From: Episyrphus balteatus
Lineage: Eukaryota > Arthropoda > Insecta > Diptera > Syrphidae
Direction: 5' to 3'
NCBI RefSeq assembly: GCF_945859705.1
Contig: NC_079138.1
Coordinates: forward strand, 6,200,001 to 6,264,000
DNA: 64,000 nt
Shown here: in pieces, positions 47,881 through 59,545 of the stretch
Layout of the letters: every line of letters begins with the position of its first letter
Position numbering within the stretch: position 1 is the first letter of the stretch
Position numbers and translations under genes: made by a program
The notes under the pieces: model-generated
Database searches by the model: none
What the model was told of the DNA's origin: nothing
Seen by the model: only the letters and a program-made list of their open reading frames with translations

Positions 47881-48440
47881 AACACTGTTGTTTGTGTTTT
47901 CCATACAAAATAGGTGTCGGCGGCTTTTTTTGTCGGCCGTCGTTTTTGGTTTGGGATAACTTTAAACGAATAATTACTTTCAAAAATGAATAAAAACACT
48001 TTCTTTCATTTCTCACTCTACTTTAGTTCACTCTACTTTAACTTTAGTAAAATTAAGCATTGCAGTGTGGGAAACAGAAAAGTGAAAACTATTCCTCGCC
48101 TTAAATATAAATGTTAAGAAAGCAAAACATAGTAAATCAAATATTTTGAAAAGGAGGAAAAAGTAGCACAAAAATATCAAAAAGAGGAGTTTTTGGACAA
48201 TTTCTTAAAAGTAGTTTAGTAGTAGATTGGGTGATAAAAAGAGGAAAAAAAACCCTCTTAAGAGGCACGAAGAAAGCCCTGCAGCTAGCTAGGGACCGAG
48301 CAAGTTGGACAAGCTTTGTTATTTGAGGCCGAGATCCATCCTGAACTTATTTAAGTAAGTAAATTTAGAAAATGATTGGTAAAAAGTCCAAACATTGAAT
48401 TAAAACAATTGAATATACCTATGTATATTGCCACTTGCCA
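47881..48440. other. Intergenic DNA, nothing recognised
   Basis: No coding exon or clear repeat boundary. Confidence 0.4.
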
Positions 48441-48536
48441 TGTAACTCTCTACCTCTCTTCACCAAACCTAGGGCTTATTTCTCGTCGAGCTTCCACTTT
48501 TAAGAACGCAACCTGCTCAGAATATGCTTGTTTATA

Positions 48537-50282
48537 CAGTTGTGTTCAAAATAATAGTAGTGCCTGCAACAAAATAACATTTTTTATATTTACGGTGCTT
48601 CTACGGTTAAAAATTTAATTTCTTTGATGTCAAAGTTTGTAACGGTCAATTACTTATAAATGTATCGTAGTTTTAAAATGAAAAACAAGGTGCTAAATAA
48701 TTTTTCATTGACCTTTGGTTCTTCTTTCTAATTTGGTCTGTTCAAAATAATAGTAGTTGAAGTTATTTTTGAAGAATTTAAAAGCGGTTTATAACTTAGA
48801 ATATTTATTTTTGCTTTAAAAGTAAGTACTCATATAATTTGAAAAATTTTTCAACAAAAAACGATTTGTTTCGGTTTTAATCTATTTAAAGTTCGAAGAG
48901 CAAAACACTGCAGTTCGGATAACGGAAACTTATACGAAAGCTGCTTGAAGAAGGGAAAACCTACTTGGAAGGTTATATTAGGATGGTCCCCTACAATGGT
49001 AGCCAATGCAATAAACTCAACAAAAGACCCGAAACGCGCGGTAGAAAAAGAAATAAAATGCACGACTGGGGCCGCACGTACTTGCTCTTGCAGTTCAAAG
49101 CACTTTTATGTTAGCTTACTTGTAGGTTATAAGAGCTGCCTCTATATACTTTTTAAGAAATTTGGTTGGGGAAAAAATAAAATTTAGTTTTTATTTGACT
49201 TGACTTTTTTTAAATAAAAACTAAAACGGCAGTTTTACTGCAAATACTTCGAATATTACGTATGCTAAATTTTATCAAAATCATTAGAGCCATTTTTGAG
49301 AAAATTGCAATAACTCCATAATGATGTACGGGAAGAGCCGACATCCGCGATTTAAAAAATCGTAAAGACCATATTTCCACTATCCGCATTTTTTGAGAAA
49401 AACTAAAAACGCAGTTATGTTAGAACTATATACAGCATTACGTGTGTTAAATTTAATCAAAATCGTTAGAGCCGTTTTCGAGAAAATTGCAATAACTCGA
49501 AAATTTTGTATGGGAGGTATACGTTCTAAGCGAGATATTAAAAAACAAAAAAAAACCAACCTTGGAAATTACGAAAAAAACATCCATACCAAATTTCAAA
49601 AAAATCCGTCTACCCGTTTAGGCTGTAGCCACTTGTACAGATGGACGCACCGACGCACAGACGCACAGACGCACAGACCGACGGACGTCATGACGAAACC
49701 CACTTTTTTGGACTTCTCCATCATCGTAATGTTAGTTTTGATTAAAACCTCGAATTTTTTTTTTGACACGAAACCAATACTTGCCCTATAGAGCAAGTAA
49801 AAAGACCGTCGTAGATGACAGGCGTATTGTCCAGATGAGCAAAGTTGAGACTTCTGCATCGTCGTTTCAAATCCAGAAGGCCTTAAGCCTGGATTGCAGT
49901 GCAGTGAACATTCGGAGGCGACTGTTAGAGACTAATTTGTACGCTTGAAGTCCACGAAAAGTTCCGCTGTTAACAAAGAAATATGTTAAAATACTAAAAT
50001 TTTTGACCCTCCATGTTTAACTGTTTTCGTCGTATATTTTGGAACATATTCCGTATTGGGTGGACGTCGGACGTATTGTGGAGATCCAGTACCACCAAAG
50101 AGGACAAATTTGCTCTCATCAGTAAACAATATGTTACGCCATTACTTCGTTGGCCAGTTTATGTGGTATTTTACAAACTGGATACGCTTTTTAATATGTT
50201 CCGCGGAACTTTTCGTGGACTTCAAGCGTACAAATTAGTCTCTGACAGTTACTATTATTTACTATTATTTTGAACACAGCTG
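48537..50282 (+). mobile_element. Tc1-like transposon, decayed, TA-flanked, with a nested insertion
   Basis: Ends CAGTTGTGTTCAAAATAATA and its near complement at the right, flanked by TA at 48535-48536 and 50283-50284. The terminal motif recurs inside at about 48739 (left) and twice at the right, an IR/DR-like arrangement. Transposase pieces: 'RKLLEEGKTYLE' near 48930 and a Pro/Arg-rich 'KRPETRGRKR' near 49022 (N-terminal helix-turn-helix and linker), then, after the nested element, 'VDDRRIVQMSK' and 'VNIRRRLLETNLYA' (49805-49948). The catalytic 'FTDESKFVLFGGTGSPQYVR' lies on the opposite strand at about 50135-50060, so the 3' part is inverted. Non-functional. Confidence 0.9.
49079..49799. 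mobile_element. Non-autonomous element with TACTTGCTCT ends, nested in the Tc1 transposase
   Basis: TACTTGCTCT at 49079-49088 is exactly mirrored by AGAGCAAGTA at 49790-49799. It interrupts the Tc1 transposase between its linker and the following helix-turn-helix. It has two internal tandem units (starting near 49218 and 49399) built on 'CGTTAGAGCCGTTTTCGAGA', then a tract of repeated GACGCACA near 49650-49680 and 'GACGAAACCCACTTTTTTGG'. No coding capacity. Confidence 0.8.
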
Positions 50283-50399
50283 TATGTACCTAAAGGTCTT
50301 AAAATGTTCAATGATTTGCCAAATCATTTAAAGTCAAAAAATAATTTCAAAATATTTGAGAAAAAAATAGTTAGTTTTTTAAAAACGAAATAAGTATAG

Positions 50400-53300
50400 A
50401 TTTATTTTTTTATCTATTTATGATTACCTATTATATTTAAAGTAGTTTTGTAAATTGCTTAATTTGCCAAATAAATAAATGAAATACAACTACATCATCT
50501 GAATTAACGACTTTAAACTTCATTATCACCGTCCCATTGCAATTGCATCTCACAGATAAAATTTTGGTATCTTTGAATTATTCCGACCACAAACAATATA
50601 TCTCAATTTTACTATTGTTTTTTTAGGGTCGTCGATGTAGTAAATGTTGCTGATGTAGTTGATGTAGCCCAAGAAGGACTCAACAGAGCTTTTATTCATG
50701 AACCTGTTATACAAAATTCTATTATTTCGGCACAATAGGTATATCGTCGGCGTAAAGGAAAATATGTAGTTCTAAATCCACTTTTTTATCGAAAATGAGT
50801 TAATGATGCAGTTTTACTAATTTGCGGGTGCTCTTTCCGAATTTGAGAACCGTTTTTGTCAAAAATTTAATGGGACATAGAACAATAAAAACAGGGTAGT
50901 AGCCTTTTGAAAATGAGCCCGAGTATTCTTGATTCTAAGTCCCATCATATTTTGTTCTAAGTCCACATTTTATTTAAGGAAAAAACCTACTTCTGTAGGA
51001 ATTGTTCTATGTCCAATTTTGGGTTTTTAGTTTTTCAAAATATTTTAAAATAGTATGCACCTACTAATGAGGTAAACTTGTATATTTTATTCAAGAGAAA
51101 AGAACAAACTTCATAAAAAAAAAAAAACATAACTTAAATGGCAAACGAGCAGAAAATTGTCGCTTTAAACCAATTTGAAACTTAAAAATCGTCCCCTGTT
51201 AAATTAGCTTTTTGTGACTTAGAACAATTTTGCTTTACGGCGACGATATGTAGGTACACCTTTTGAGATAATACACCGACAGAAATATATAAAGTAGACA
51301 AAAAAAAAAAAACATACCAACGCGATCAGTCTTAAATCCTCAAAATATTTATGTTGTTTCCTGAGGTCAAACCCGGCAAACAACGAAAACCAACACAAAA
51401 AAAAAACCTAAACCTCACAGGTTCTTGATAGAGGCGCACACTAATGTGAAGTTGTCAAAAATTACAAGAGAGGTTATGATATGAAGTTTAATAGCCACAC
51501 GCTCGCTCTTCAAGATCAAAAAAAAAAACAAAAAAAAACAATAGCTAATTTGAATAAGAATAACACAAGACCAAAAAAAGAGTAACAATTTTCAATTCAT
51601 AAGTATCCTCTAAAATAGGGGTACCTCGTTTATTATAATCACAAATAATTTTCGCCACAGTAAGAGCAGAAGAGGAAGGAAAAATAAGAAACAAGAAGGT
51701 GGATTATGTTACACACTCACTTCAATACTCTCTACTCACATTAGCAACAGTAGCACATTTATGTAGTTTATTTTTTATTATTATTTATTATTTATTGGGA
51801 AAACAGTTTACTTATTTGACTTTCTTTTACTAAATTTTTGTTTAACTAGATTGTTAAATATTCACAATTACACAACAACAATAACACCAATAATAACAAC
51901 AACAACAAAAACAACAACAACAAATATGAGAAATATTTAACTCAGTCAGTAGATAGTTTAATTTATATCTCGTGTGTTACATACAAAATCGCGTGTTTGT
52001 TTGTTTTTCTGTTTTTTTTTTCAAATTTGTATATAATTTTTTTTTTTTAACCGCAGTCAATAACAAACAAAAAAAATACGATTTTTTGCCCAAAACAACC
52101 AACAAACGGTGAATCCTGAAATGGATGTTCTTATGTTTGGCAAGTGTGATTATCTAGAGTACAAACGACAAACGAGTAAAGTACCTACAAAATAAATAAA
52201 TAATACAAAAAAAAAAAACAACACGCAAAATTACGCACGAAAATAGAGAGCGCAGCGCAAGCTTCCACTCTGAGACTCAATTCGGCTCGACTCGATTCGA
52301 TGTAACAGCAAAAAATCAAAATTATTTATTTTTTTATTTGTATTTTTTGTATTTGTACTTTCCATGCTATGATGACTGACTTTTTTTGTTTTTTTTTTTT
52401 TCTTATTATTACGATTTAACGAACAAAGTAGGCAGAGGTAGGGTTAACCGTAATTGTATATATAAACAGAAACTCACGGTTTGTGTATAAAATTCCAATG
52501 CAATATTTATTTTTGCTCAATTTATTATGTTTTGCTCAATTAAAAAAAAAATATACCTGAGATTGGATCAACACTTGAGTTTTGGCATAATTTATTTACA
52601 ATATTCTTCACAATAAATCATATATTTTTTTGTTTTGCAAAAATAAAAAAAAAAATATTGAAAAAAAACTCTTTTTCGTAAAAATCTTTTTTAGGGCAAC
52701 GTGCTTCACAACATTCATGCAAGAGTGACAAGACGAGACGACAAATTATTAACAGCTTTTTTGAGAGCTTCTTTTTCTTTTGCTTTGCTTTTTTTTTTTT
52801 TTTTATTTAATAACAAGTTGGTTCCTTCGGTAAGTTTTGGTTGGATTTGTGGAGAGTAGAGGTAGTATAGTAAAAAAAAAAAAGTTGGTAGTTAAAAAAA
52901 AATATGGGAGGCTTATTCTAATGTAAAATGCAAATGTGGAAAGGAGACAAAAAAAAAATATATGAAAATAAACCGAACATGTTTCAATTCCAATCAAAAA
53001 AAAAAAAAAAAATAGAATTCTGTATTTTCAGCGAGTTTTATAACCTAATAAGTAGATATATATTTATATATATTATATATGCGAAAAATTAGTAAATAAA
53101 CACCAGCCAGAGAGCCACTATAGCAAGCAGCAGCACGTTGATCGGAAATTAAGCATTAAGCAGAAAAATATAGAAGGAATGAGACGACGACGGTGGAATT
53201 TAATTTATAAAAAAAAGGAAAGAAGAGATGAGAAAAAACACCATACACAAAAAACATCAAAGATCAGATAATAAAATATGATAAAAATTATTGTTTTTTT

Positions 53301-54070
53301 TTTCTTCTAACTTTGATTCTTGTCGCACAATATTTTCTATTTGACATACACACTTCGGATTGGTTTAAGTGTTTTATTTTTTTTTTTGTTTTAATATATT
53401 CCACAGCAAAAAAAAAATAAATCTACAAGTTGATGTTTTTTTTTCAATTTTTTTTTGTTAAAAATATTGAACTGTATGTAGCACGAGCGAATTTAAAAAT
53501 GGGAGCAATTTCGAAAAGTCATTCAAATTCTTTTTTGCTTATTTAAGAAAAATAATAAAAAGCAATAAACAAACAAGTTGCGAGAAAAATTCTAGAGTAG
53601 ACTTCTTACTTTACACGCAAACTCCTACTCCGACATTTTGTGTTCTTTTCTCGGAGATATTTTGCAGATAAATAGAATAGAAAATGTGGTAGAGAGAGAG
53701 AGAGAGGACGATGGTGTGGTTGTTGGTGCCAGGGTTGTCATATTATCCTAAACTATAGTTCGCTGGCCCAAAAAAATAGTAGCCCAATATCCAATTAGTT
53801 TTTTTTTTTATTAAAAAACAAGTAACAAAAAAAGAATAGTTGTTTTTTATCATGAAGGTATAATTACAACTGCCACTTTTTGCAAAAAGTCAAAAAGTGA
53901 AAATTTTCAAACTCATTTTGTGACAGTTTTTCAACCACAAAATTAAAAATAATGATGCAGAAAGCTTATTTTATGGTTTAAGAAACAATTTTTGTAGCTT
54001 TTTCCAAAAACAAATAGCGCTAGAAAGAAATAAAAAAATTTTACTTTTGTAAATTTCTCACTTTTTAGGA
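50400..54070. other. Non-coding stretch, candidate upstream region of FoxK
   Basis: No coding exon recognised. Contains many A and T runs, an AAC-repeat at about 51895-51925 and a (GA)n tract at about 53692-53707. Less AT-rich patches at about 52240-52310, 53100-53190 and 53620-53740 could hold FoxK non-coding first exons or a promoter; this is inferred only from position and composition. Confidence 0.3.
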
Positions 54071-54075
54071 CTTTA

Positions 54076-54170
54076 AGCCTAGCACGCAGATCGGGAAAAA
54101 TTTTATTTCTCATACAAATGTTTTCTCGGAACAAATTTTGTCTTGAATATTTTTCCTAGCAGTACGCAGC
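54076..54170. mobile_element. Diverged short relative of the palindromic MITE
   Basis: Starts AGCCTAGCACGCAGATCGGG and ends with CTAGCAGTACGCAGC, an imperfect inverted pair resembling the MITE ends. It sits directly before copy 10. Confidence 0.5.
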
Positions 54171-54174
54171 TTAA

Positions 54175-54322
54175 AGCCTGGTACGCTGCTCGCGCTGAAT
54201 TAGCTCCCATACAAATTATCGAAAAATTTTAGCCGAGCTAAAATGAGTTCAATACAAATTATCGATAACTTGTATGGGAATTTCATCTTGGCTAAAATTA
54301 AGCGCGAGCAGCGTACCAGGCT
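54175..54322. mobile_element. Palindromic MITE copy 10 (TAA duplication)
   Basis: 148-bp copy in the orientation of copies 1-3, with TAA on both sides and TTATCGATAA in the core. It shows the family is dispersed and not limited to the cluster. Confidence 0.85.
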
Positions 54323-54560
54323 TAACTACGTTCCACTATAACTTAATCTAGTGCCTAAAAATCAAAACAAATTACGAAATTTAAAAAACATTTCTATGCT
54401 GTATTTATTAACCAAAAATGTGGTTTGTTTTGGTTTTCGCCGAGTTTAAAACGTCAAAATGGTAACTGTAAAAAGAAAGAGAAGACAAGGACAAAAATGT
54501 TCGAACTTCCCAATTGTCCATCAAAATTAAGGGAATAGCCCTTTGGGAGGTGGCATAGTA

Positions 54561-54798
54561 CCATGGTATAAAAAGAGAAGGTATGATCATTAGAAAAAAC
54601 TCAGTATCGAGAACTGTCAAAACTTATGGCTACTTAAGGTTTTGACAGCCCAGCCCATTGAAATTGTTGTTGTAAACAAATTTGTCTTGGAAATTGTTGT
54701 TGCTTTTGACTTTGCCAAATGCCAAACGTCAAAACCTTATTACCCCATTTTGTAAGATGGCGGCTCTAATGATCATACCTTGTCTTTTTATACCATGG
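54561..54798. mobile_element. CCATGG-ended MITE, copy A
   Basis: 238 bp. Left CCATGGTATAAAAAGAGAAG and right CTTGTCTTTTTATACCATGG, inverted arms extending through 'GGTATGATCATTA'. Flanks CATAGTA and CACAGTA suggest a 7-bp duplication with one change. Nearly identical to copy B at 56018-56257. Confidence 0.85.
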
Positions 54799-54903
54799 CA
54801 CAGTACTGCTAACTGCTAGTAGTTTACTAGAGTTTTTCAATGGAAAGCACTTTCAACGCATTCAATACAAATCGTATCTACTCGTACTAGGGAACATACA
54901 GAA

Positions 54904-55428
54904 AGGAATACCTAGAGACGCGACTTCGGTTGGTTTTTCTCTTCCACCCTACAAGCTGCAATGAGAGAAAAACTAAACAGTGCTTATATGTGGTAGTTTT
55001 CCCGTACATTTTAAATAGCACCAACACATTCAATTGTGGAGTTTTGTTAAAAATAATAATTTAAGTGCTCATTAGACGAATTAATTCATAAAATAATAAT
55101 AATAAATTCAAAACACGAACCTTTTTTTTTATTTCTGTACATATTTATTGAAAGGTGGGTGTCTATAATGAGCTATTTAAGCTCAGATAGCTCAATGAAT
55201 TTCATACACAAACCAAAATCATGATTAAATTCAAAACACAAACCCGTTTGAGGGGGCACCTACCGTCGAAAGGAAGGTATTAAACGCATTATACCTTTCA
55301 CACACGTATTCACAGATAGGAAAACAAGAGAAAAATAAGGGCGATGTGTACCAATTATCTGAAATTAAATTTGCGGGTGTTTTAGGCAAAGGGGGTACGA
55401 GTCGGCTCTCTAGGTATTCCTTCCTCTA
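54904..55428. mobile_element. TIR element with GGAATACCTAGAGA ends
   Basis: Left GAAAGGAATACCTAGAGACG and right CTCTCTAGGTATTCCTTCC are inverted repeats of about 20-25 bases; similar GACT blocks follow inside both ends. It interrupts the AGCCCTGTTCC-family element. No coding capacity. Confidence 0.75.
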
Positions 55429-56017
55429 GATTGATCAAAACATCTACTCCAATGGAACAGGGCTAATAAAAGTTAAAAGGGGTATTCTAGGGGTATTCAT
55501 GTTAACATAGAAACCCCATAGAAACAGTAGAAATCTTAAAATTTAATATCGGTAGAAATGAGCATAGAATTTTATCTCACAAATTTGAAGCAGAAAACTT
55601 AGAAAAAAAACTGATACATTTTGGGTGAGTTCAATCACTTTTCTACTGTATGGCTTATTGTTTAATATTTTTCGCTTCCTCTTTTCTTCCATGATATTCC
55701 TTTTTAATAAAAACAAAACAAAACCATCTACAAAAAAAATGTAACCAAAATTTAACCAGGGCCCAGAACCCATTACATTTTTTAACAGCTGAAAATTTTG
55801 TATTCACCTCAATAGTGTCAAAAATATTACACAGGGTTAACTATTTAACGCAATTCACACACGGCCTTAATGTTTATTATTTATTTGTTCGATATTTTGC
55901 CCAAGATTTTATTTGGGCTATTTATCGCCTTTCCAATATGGCAACCCTGGTTGGTTCTGACTGCTGGGTGATTTTTGGAGATTGGAGAGAAATGCATGTA
56001 GTGGTGGGTGTGATGAG

Positions 56018-56257
56018 CCATGGTATAAAAAGAGAAGGTATGATCATTAGAAAAAACTCAGTATCGAGAACTGTCAAAACTTAAAAAATGGCTACTTAAG
56101 GTTTTGACAGTTCCCATTGAAATTGTTGTTGTAAACAAATTTGTCTTGGAAATTGTTGTTGCTTTTGACTTTGCCAAATATTAAACGTCAAAACCTTATT
56201 ACCCCATTTTGTAAGATGGCGGCTTTAATGATCATACCTTGTCTTTTTATACCATGG
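56018..56257. mobile_element. CCATGG-ended MITE, copy B
   Basis: 240 bp, nearly identical to copy A apart from a few small indels. Flanks TGATGAG and TGATGAA suggest a 7-bp duplication with one change. Confidence 0.85.
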
Positions 56258-56282
56258 TGATGAACAACCCCCAAGCAAACGA

Positions 56283-57505
56283 CCCTTCAGCAAACGAGTC
56301 CGACCTCGGTCCGAATCGGCTCCGCCGTTAGTCCGAACTTGACTACGAAACGAGTTCCACGGCGGCTCAAATTAGTATGGAAATTATAATCACCGCGGAG
56401 CCGATTGCAAATGTATTGGTGTGGTAAAAATCTCCACTACGAGAAAACGGAGCCGAAGTCGTACCCGAGTCGGAGCCTACCAGAAAAAGGAACAAAAAAA
56501 GGAATGACGTTCGCATTTGTGACCAAAAGAAAAAAACACTGAAATTGTTTTATTTTATTTAACTTTCACAAACACAAATGTTTACAATTATTTTCTGGAG
56601 ATACAGCATACAGGCCAGCGGCAGGAGTAATTGATTTTACAAATTTATAATTGAACCTTCAAGTTTTATTTGTTGAATGTTGTTCGTGGGTGGTGGTGGC
56701 GTCAGACTGCAGGAGAAGATGATTTCTTACCAAAAACATAAAAAAAATTAATTATTGATTAGAAAACTGCTAAGCTACATTTCAGCAATGAATACCTTTT
56801 TTATTCAAATTAATATTAATAACATTATTATTAATATTGGCCGTTTGTTATTATTATAGATCATTAATTAACACGTATTACAACAACTACATGAGATCTT
56901 GCTTTTCATCAGGATCACGAATCTTGATCTTACTTTTCATCAGGATCATGAATCGTGATCCTGATAAAAAGCAAGATCTCATGTAGTTGTTCTAATACGT
57001 GTTAATTAATGATCTATATGGATCAAGTGGGATAATAAAAAACGGCTATTTTTGATGAGTCACGATTACGACACGCGAGGAACTGTAACAAATAACGGAT
57101 CAGGCGGAGTTGAGTCCGACTTCTGCTCAGAAACGGGTCCGAAGGCAGCTCAAATTAGTATGGAAATTATAATCACCACGGAGCCGATTTTATATGTATT
57201 GGTTTTTTTACCACGATTTCTCCTTCGCCTTTGTGTTCATACACAAAAAAATGCAAGTGTGTGAGTGCAACCTCGTTTTTCTCGGTCGGAGGTCGGAGTG
57301 TTTTGTCTGAACTCCGTTTTCTTGCTTGAATTGTTGTCTTTCTTTCGTCAGTTCTCTTTTTCGCTATTTTCAAAACGATTCTCCTTCGACTTTTGTGTTC
57401 ATACACAAAAAGTTGCAAGTGTGTGAGTGCAACATCGTTTTTCCTCGTATTTCGCGTTTTGAGGTCGGAGTGTCTTTTCTGAGCTCGGTTTTCTTGCTTG
57501 AAGGG
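56283..57505. mobile_element. CCCTTCAAGCAA element, copy A, with a nested palindrome
   Basis: Left end CCCTTCAGCAAAC; right end TTGCTTGAAGGG. The left interior (GGTCCGAATCGGCTCC, 'CTCAAATTAGTATGGAAATT') and the right interior ('GTTCATACACAAAAAGTTGC', 'GTGTGTGAGTGCAAC') match copy B at 58625-59459. Both interior blocks occur twice here, so it is either internally duplicated or two nested copies. The palindrome at 56840-57046 lies inside. No coding capacity. Confidence 0.7.
56840..57046. mobile_element. Long palindromic foldback with GCCGTTT ends, first copy
   Basis: About 207 bp. Arms run from 'GCCGTTTGTTATTATTATAG' through 'ATCATTAATTAACACGTATT' and 'CAACTACATGAGATCTTGCT' to a centre of repeated GATC-containing words, then back. 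A second copy is at 61834-62041. Confidence 0.85.
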
Positions 57506-57547
57506 ACTAAAACTACAACTGTCAAATTGTCTGTGGAGAGTTTTAAG

Positions 57548-58013
57548 CCTCCACAGGCACAGGAGATATTTTTCTCTAATACTACGTTTCCACCTACCCT
57601 AAATCCGAGATTTAGCTAAGTAGATTTAGCACAAATCTCGAGTTTTATTCTAAATCTCGGATTGAAAGTAGGTGAAAATCTTAGATTTAGGGTAGCTGAA
57701 CCCAAATCTGAGATTTAGCGAAGTAGATTTAAAATATATCTCGAGATTTATTCTAAATCTACTTAGCTAAATCTCGGATTTAGCGTAGGTGGAAACATAG
57801 TATAACTCAATGTCTAACATCTACAACATAACAATTTTCATTTTCTTGGCTGGGCAAATTATGTTCGGACAATTCATTTCATATGCCTCGTTCCGTCGTT
57901 CGCCAGAGGATGATGTATGATTTCTTGCGGACAAAATTTGTTTTATATGTCGTGAATTTTGTATGAATACTTCTTTTTTTTTTAAATTGATTTTTAGCAC
58001 TGGTTCTAGGTCC
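57548..58013. repeat. CCTCCACAG-family unit, copy 1, interrupted by a MITE
   Basis: Begins CCTCCACAGGCACAGGAGAT and continues after the MITE with 'CTCAATGTCTAACATCTACA', 'TTTTCTTGGCTGGGCAAATT' and 'CGCCAGAGGATGATGTATGA'. Two inverse copies at about 59965-60260 and 60650-60940 lack the MITE. Confidence 0.8.
57580..57800. mobile_element. MITE with TACTACGTTTCCACCTACC ends and TAA duplication
   Basis: About 220 bp. Ends TACTACGTTTCCACCTACCC and GTAGGTGGAAACATAGTA, followed inside by 'AAATCCGAGATTTAGCTAAG' and its complement. TAA is present on both sides and only once at the empty sites near 60235 and 60908, which gives a 3-bp duplication typical of PIF/Harbinger. Confidence 0.85.
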
Positions 58014-58017
58014 ATAT

Positions 58018-58133
58018 AGGTTGAAATAGCTTAATCCATCCTTGAACCAAAGTTGATCCACTGCTAATACGCCGAAATCGGCGAGTTAAATTTCTGATCC
58101 GAGGCTGAACCACCTTTGTACAACTGGCCCTTA
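58018..58133. mobile_element. Partial GGCCAGTTGTACA-family element
   Basis: Matches the right arm of 9162-9370, ending 'TTTGTACAACTGGCC'. The left end is missing. Confidence 0.65.
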
Positions 58134-58624
58134 TAAAAACCAATAAGAAATTTCAGAAATTATCTTAGAATTTCCTTTTGATATTTTCTTCGGTGCATCG
58201 CGCTCTTCTACACCTAGTATTTCTTATAAGACGCAACTTTGACAGCTATTTTTTTTTTGTTTTATTTTGTTCTCGTTTTCGTATGTATTTTTATTCCAAA
58301 ATAAGCACTAAAATATAACAAAAAAAAAACTCCAGCGGGCTCTATGTGCAACGAAAACATTTTAAAAAATTTAAAAAAGTTACTATACACCCAAATAATA
58401 TACATCCGACAAAGCGAACTCTGCTACCGAAAACAGCAAAAAAAAAAAAAAGATCAAAGAGAAACGTCAAAATGGGTGACAAAATTTTTGACCGGTGACT
58501 CACAGGGTAAAAAATCTACCATCCCTTTTTTTCGAACTTTCTTTCTCCCTTGCTCTTATGTGCATCTTGAACTTTACGTCTTCGTGTAGAAGCAGACTAT
58601 GCCATAGACATTTCACACAAAAGA
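58134..58624. other. Nothing recognised
   Basis: AT-rich, no exon or repeat boundary seen. Confidence 0.4.
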
Positions 58625-59459
58625 CCCTTCAAGCAAACAGGTCCGACCTCGGTCCGAATCCGCTCCGCCTGAGGCGGAGCTGAGTCCGACTTCGGATCAG
58701 AAACTGGTCCGAAGGCGGCTCAAATTAGTATGGAAACTATAATCACCGCGAAGTCGATTGCATATGTATTGGTGTGGTGAAAATCTACATTCCGAGAAAA
58801 CGGAGCCGAAGGCGGACCTGAGCCGGAGCAGCGAAAACCTACCAGAAAGAGGAATAAGAAAGGGATGACATTTCGCATTTGCGACCAAAAAAAAGAACAA
58901 GATTTATTTTTTTTTCACTGAAACTGTTTTATTTTTTATTTTATTTTGGCAAACGAAATTTTCACAATAAATACAATATAGAATACAATACATTTTTTTC
59001 ATTTTATTTCATTTGATGCTGCTGCTGTTGTTGGTGTTTTTTTAGATACCCAATCGCATGTTTCACCTTCTAGATTTTTCTTCATCATTACACATTACAC
59101 ATCTACAACACAAGAAGAAACAACATTTTAACCCAAATACTTTGAGCGATATATAAAACATACCTTTTTTGTTTTCCATATTGTTTATAATTTAATAAAA
59201 TTGTTTATAATTAATAAACTAACATTATACAAACAACGACACGAGACACGACGCGACCAAACACTTCAACAAAAAATAACAAAATGACGCTTTGGCTCTT
59301 GTTGGCCTTGTCATTCTTTTCCTTTTCTCATTTTTCACCACGATTCTCGTTCGACTTTGTGTTCATACACAAAAAGTTGCAAGTGTGTGAGTGCAAGCCC
59401 GATTTTCGCGGTCTGAGGTCGGAGTTTCTTTGTTGAAATCAGTTTTCTTGCTTGAAGGG
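58625..59459. mobile_element. CCCTTCAAGCAA element, copy B
   Basis: Ends CCCTTCAAGCAAACAGG and TTGCTTGAAGGG (12-base inverted match). The interior matches copy A at both sides. About 835 bp, no coding capacity. No clear target duplication. Confidence 0.75.
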
Positions 59460-59545
59460 GATGCTGTACTGAGAAGTGTACTCCCGCACAATTCTATTTC
59501 ACTTTTCTCAAAAGAAGAAAAGAGATGAACTGATTACAACAGATA

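Larger units (their letters stand above)
48445..50385 (+). pseudogene. 3' end of a LINE ORF, split by a Tc1 element
   Basis: Left of the Tc1 element the plus strand encodes 'SRRASTFKNATCSEYACLY'; right of it, in the frame that would continue if the element and one TA were absent, 'PKGLKMFNDLPNHLKSK' and then a Lys-rich end and stop near 50390. The right part is a typical LINE C-terminus ('LxxFNxLPxxLK'). The Tc1 insertion therefore landed in a LINE. The upstream LINE body is not recognisable. Confidence 0.7.
54536..55466. mobile_element. AGCCCTGTTCC-family element broken by two insertions
   Basis: Left end 'AGCCCTTTGGGAGGTGGCA', middle 'AATACAAATCGTATCTACTC' and right end 'CAAAACATCTACTCCAATGG' then AACAGGGCT are colinear with the 10129-10412 copy once the segments 54561-54798 and about 54900-55430 are ignored. 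No coding capacity. Confidence 0.7.
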
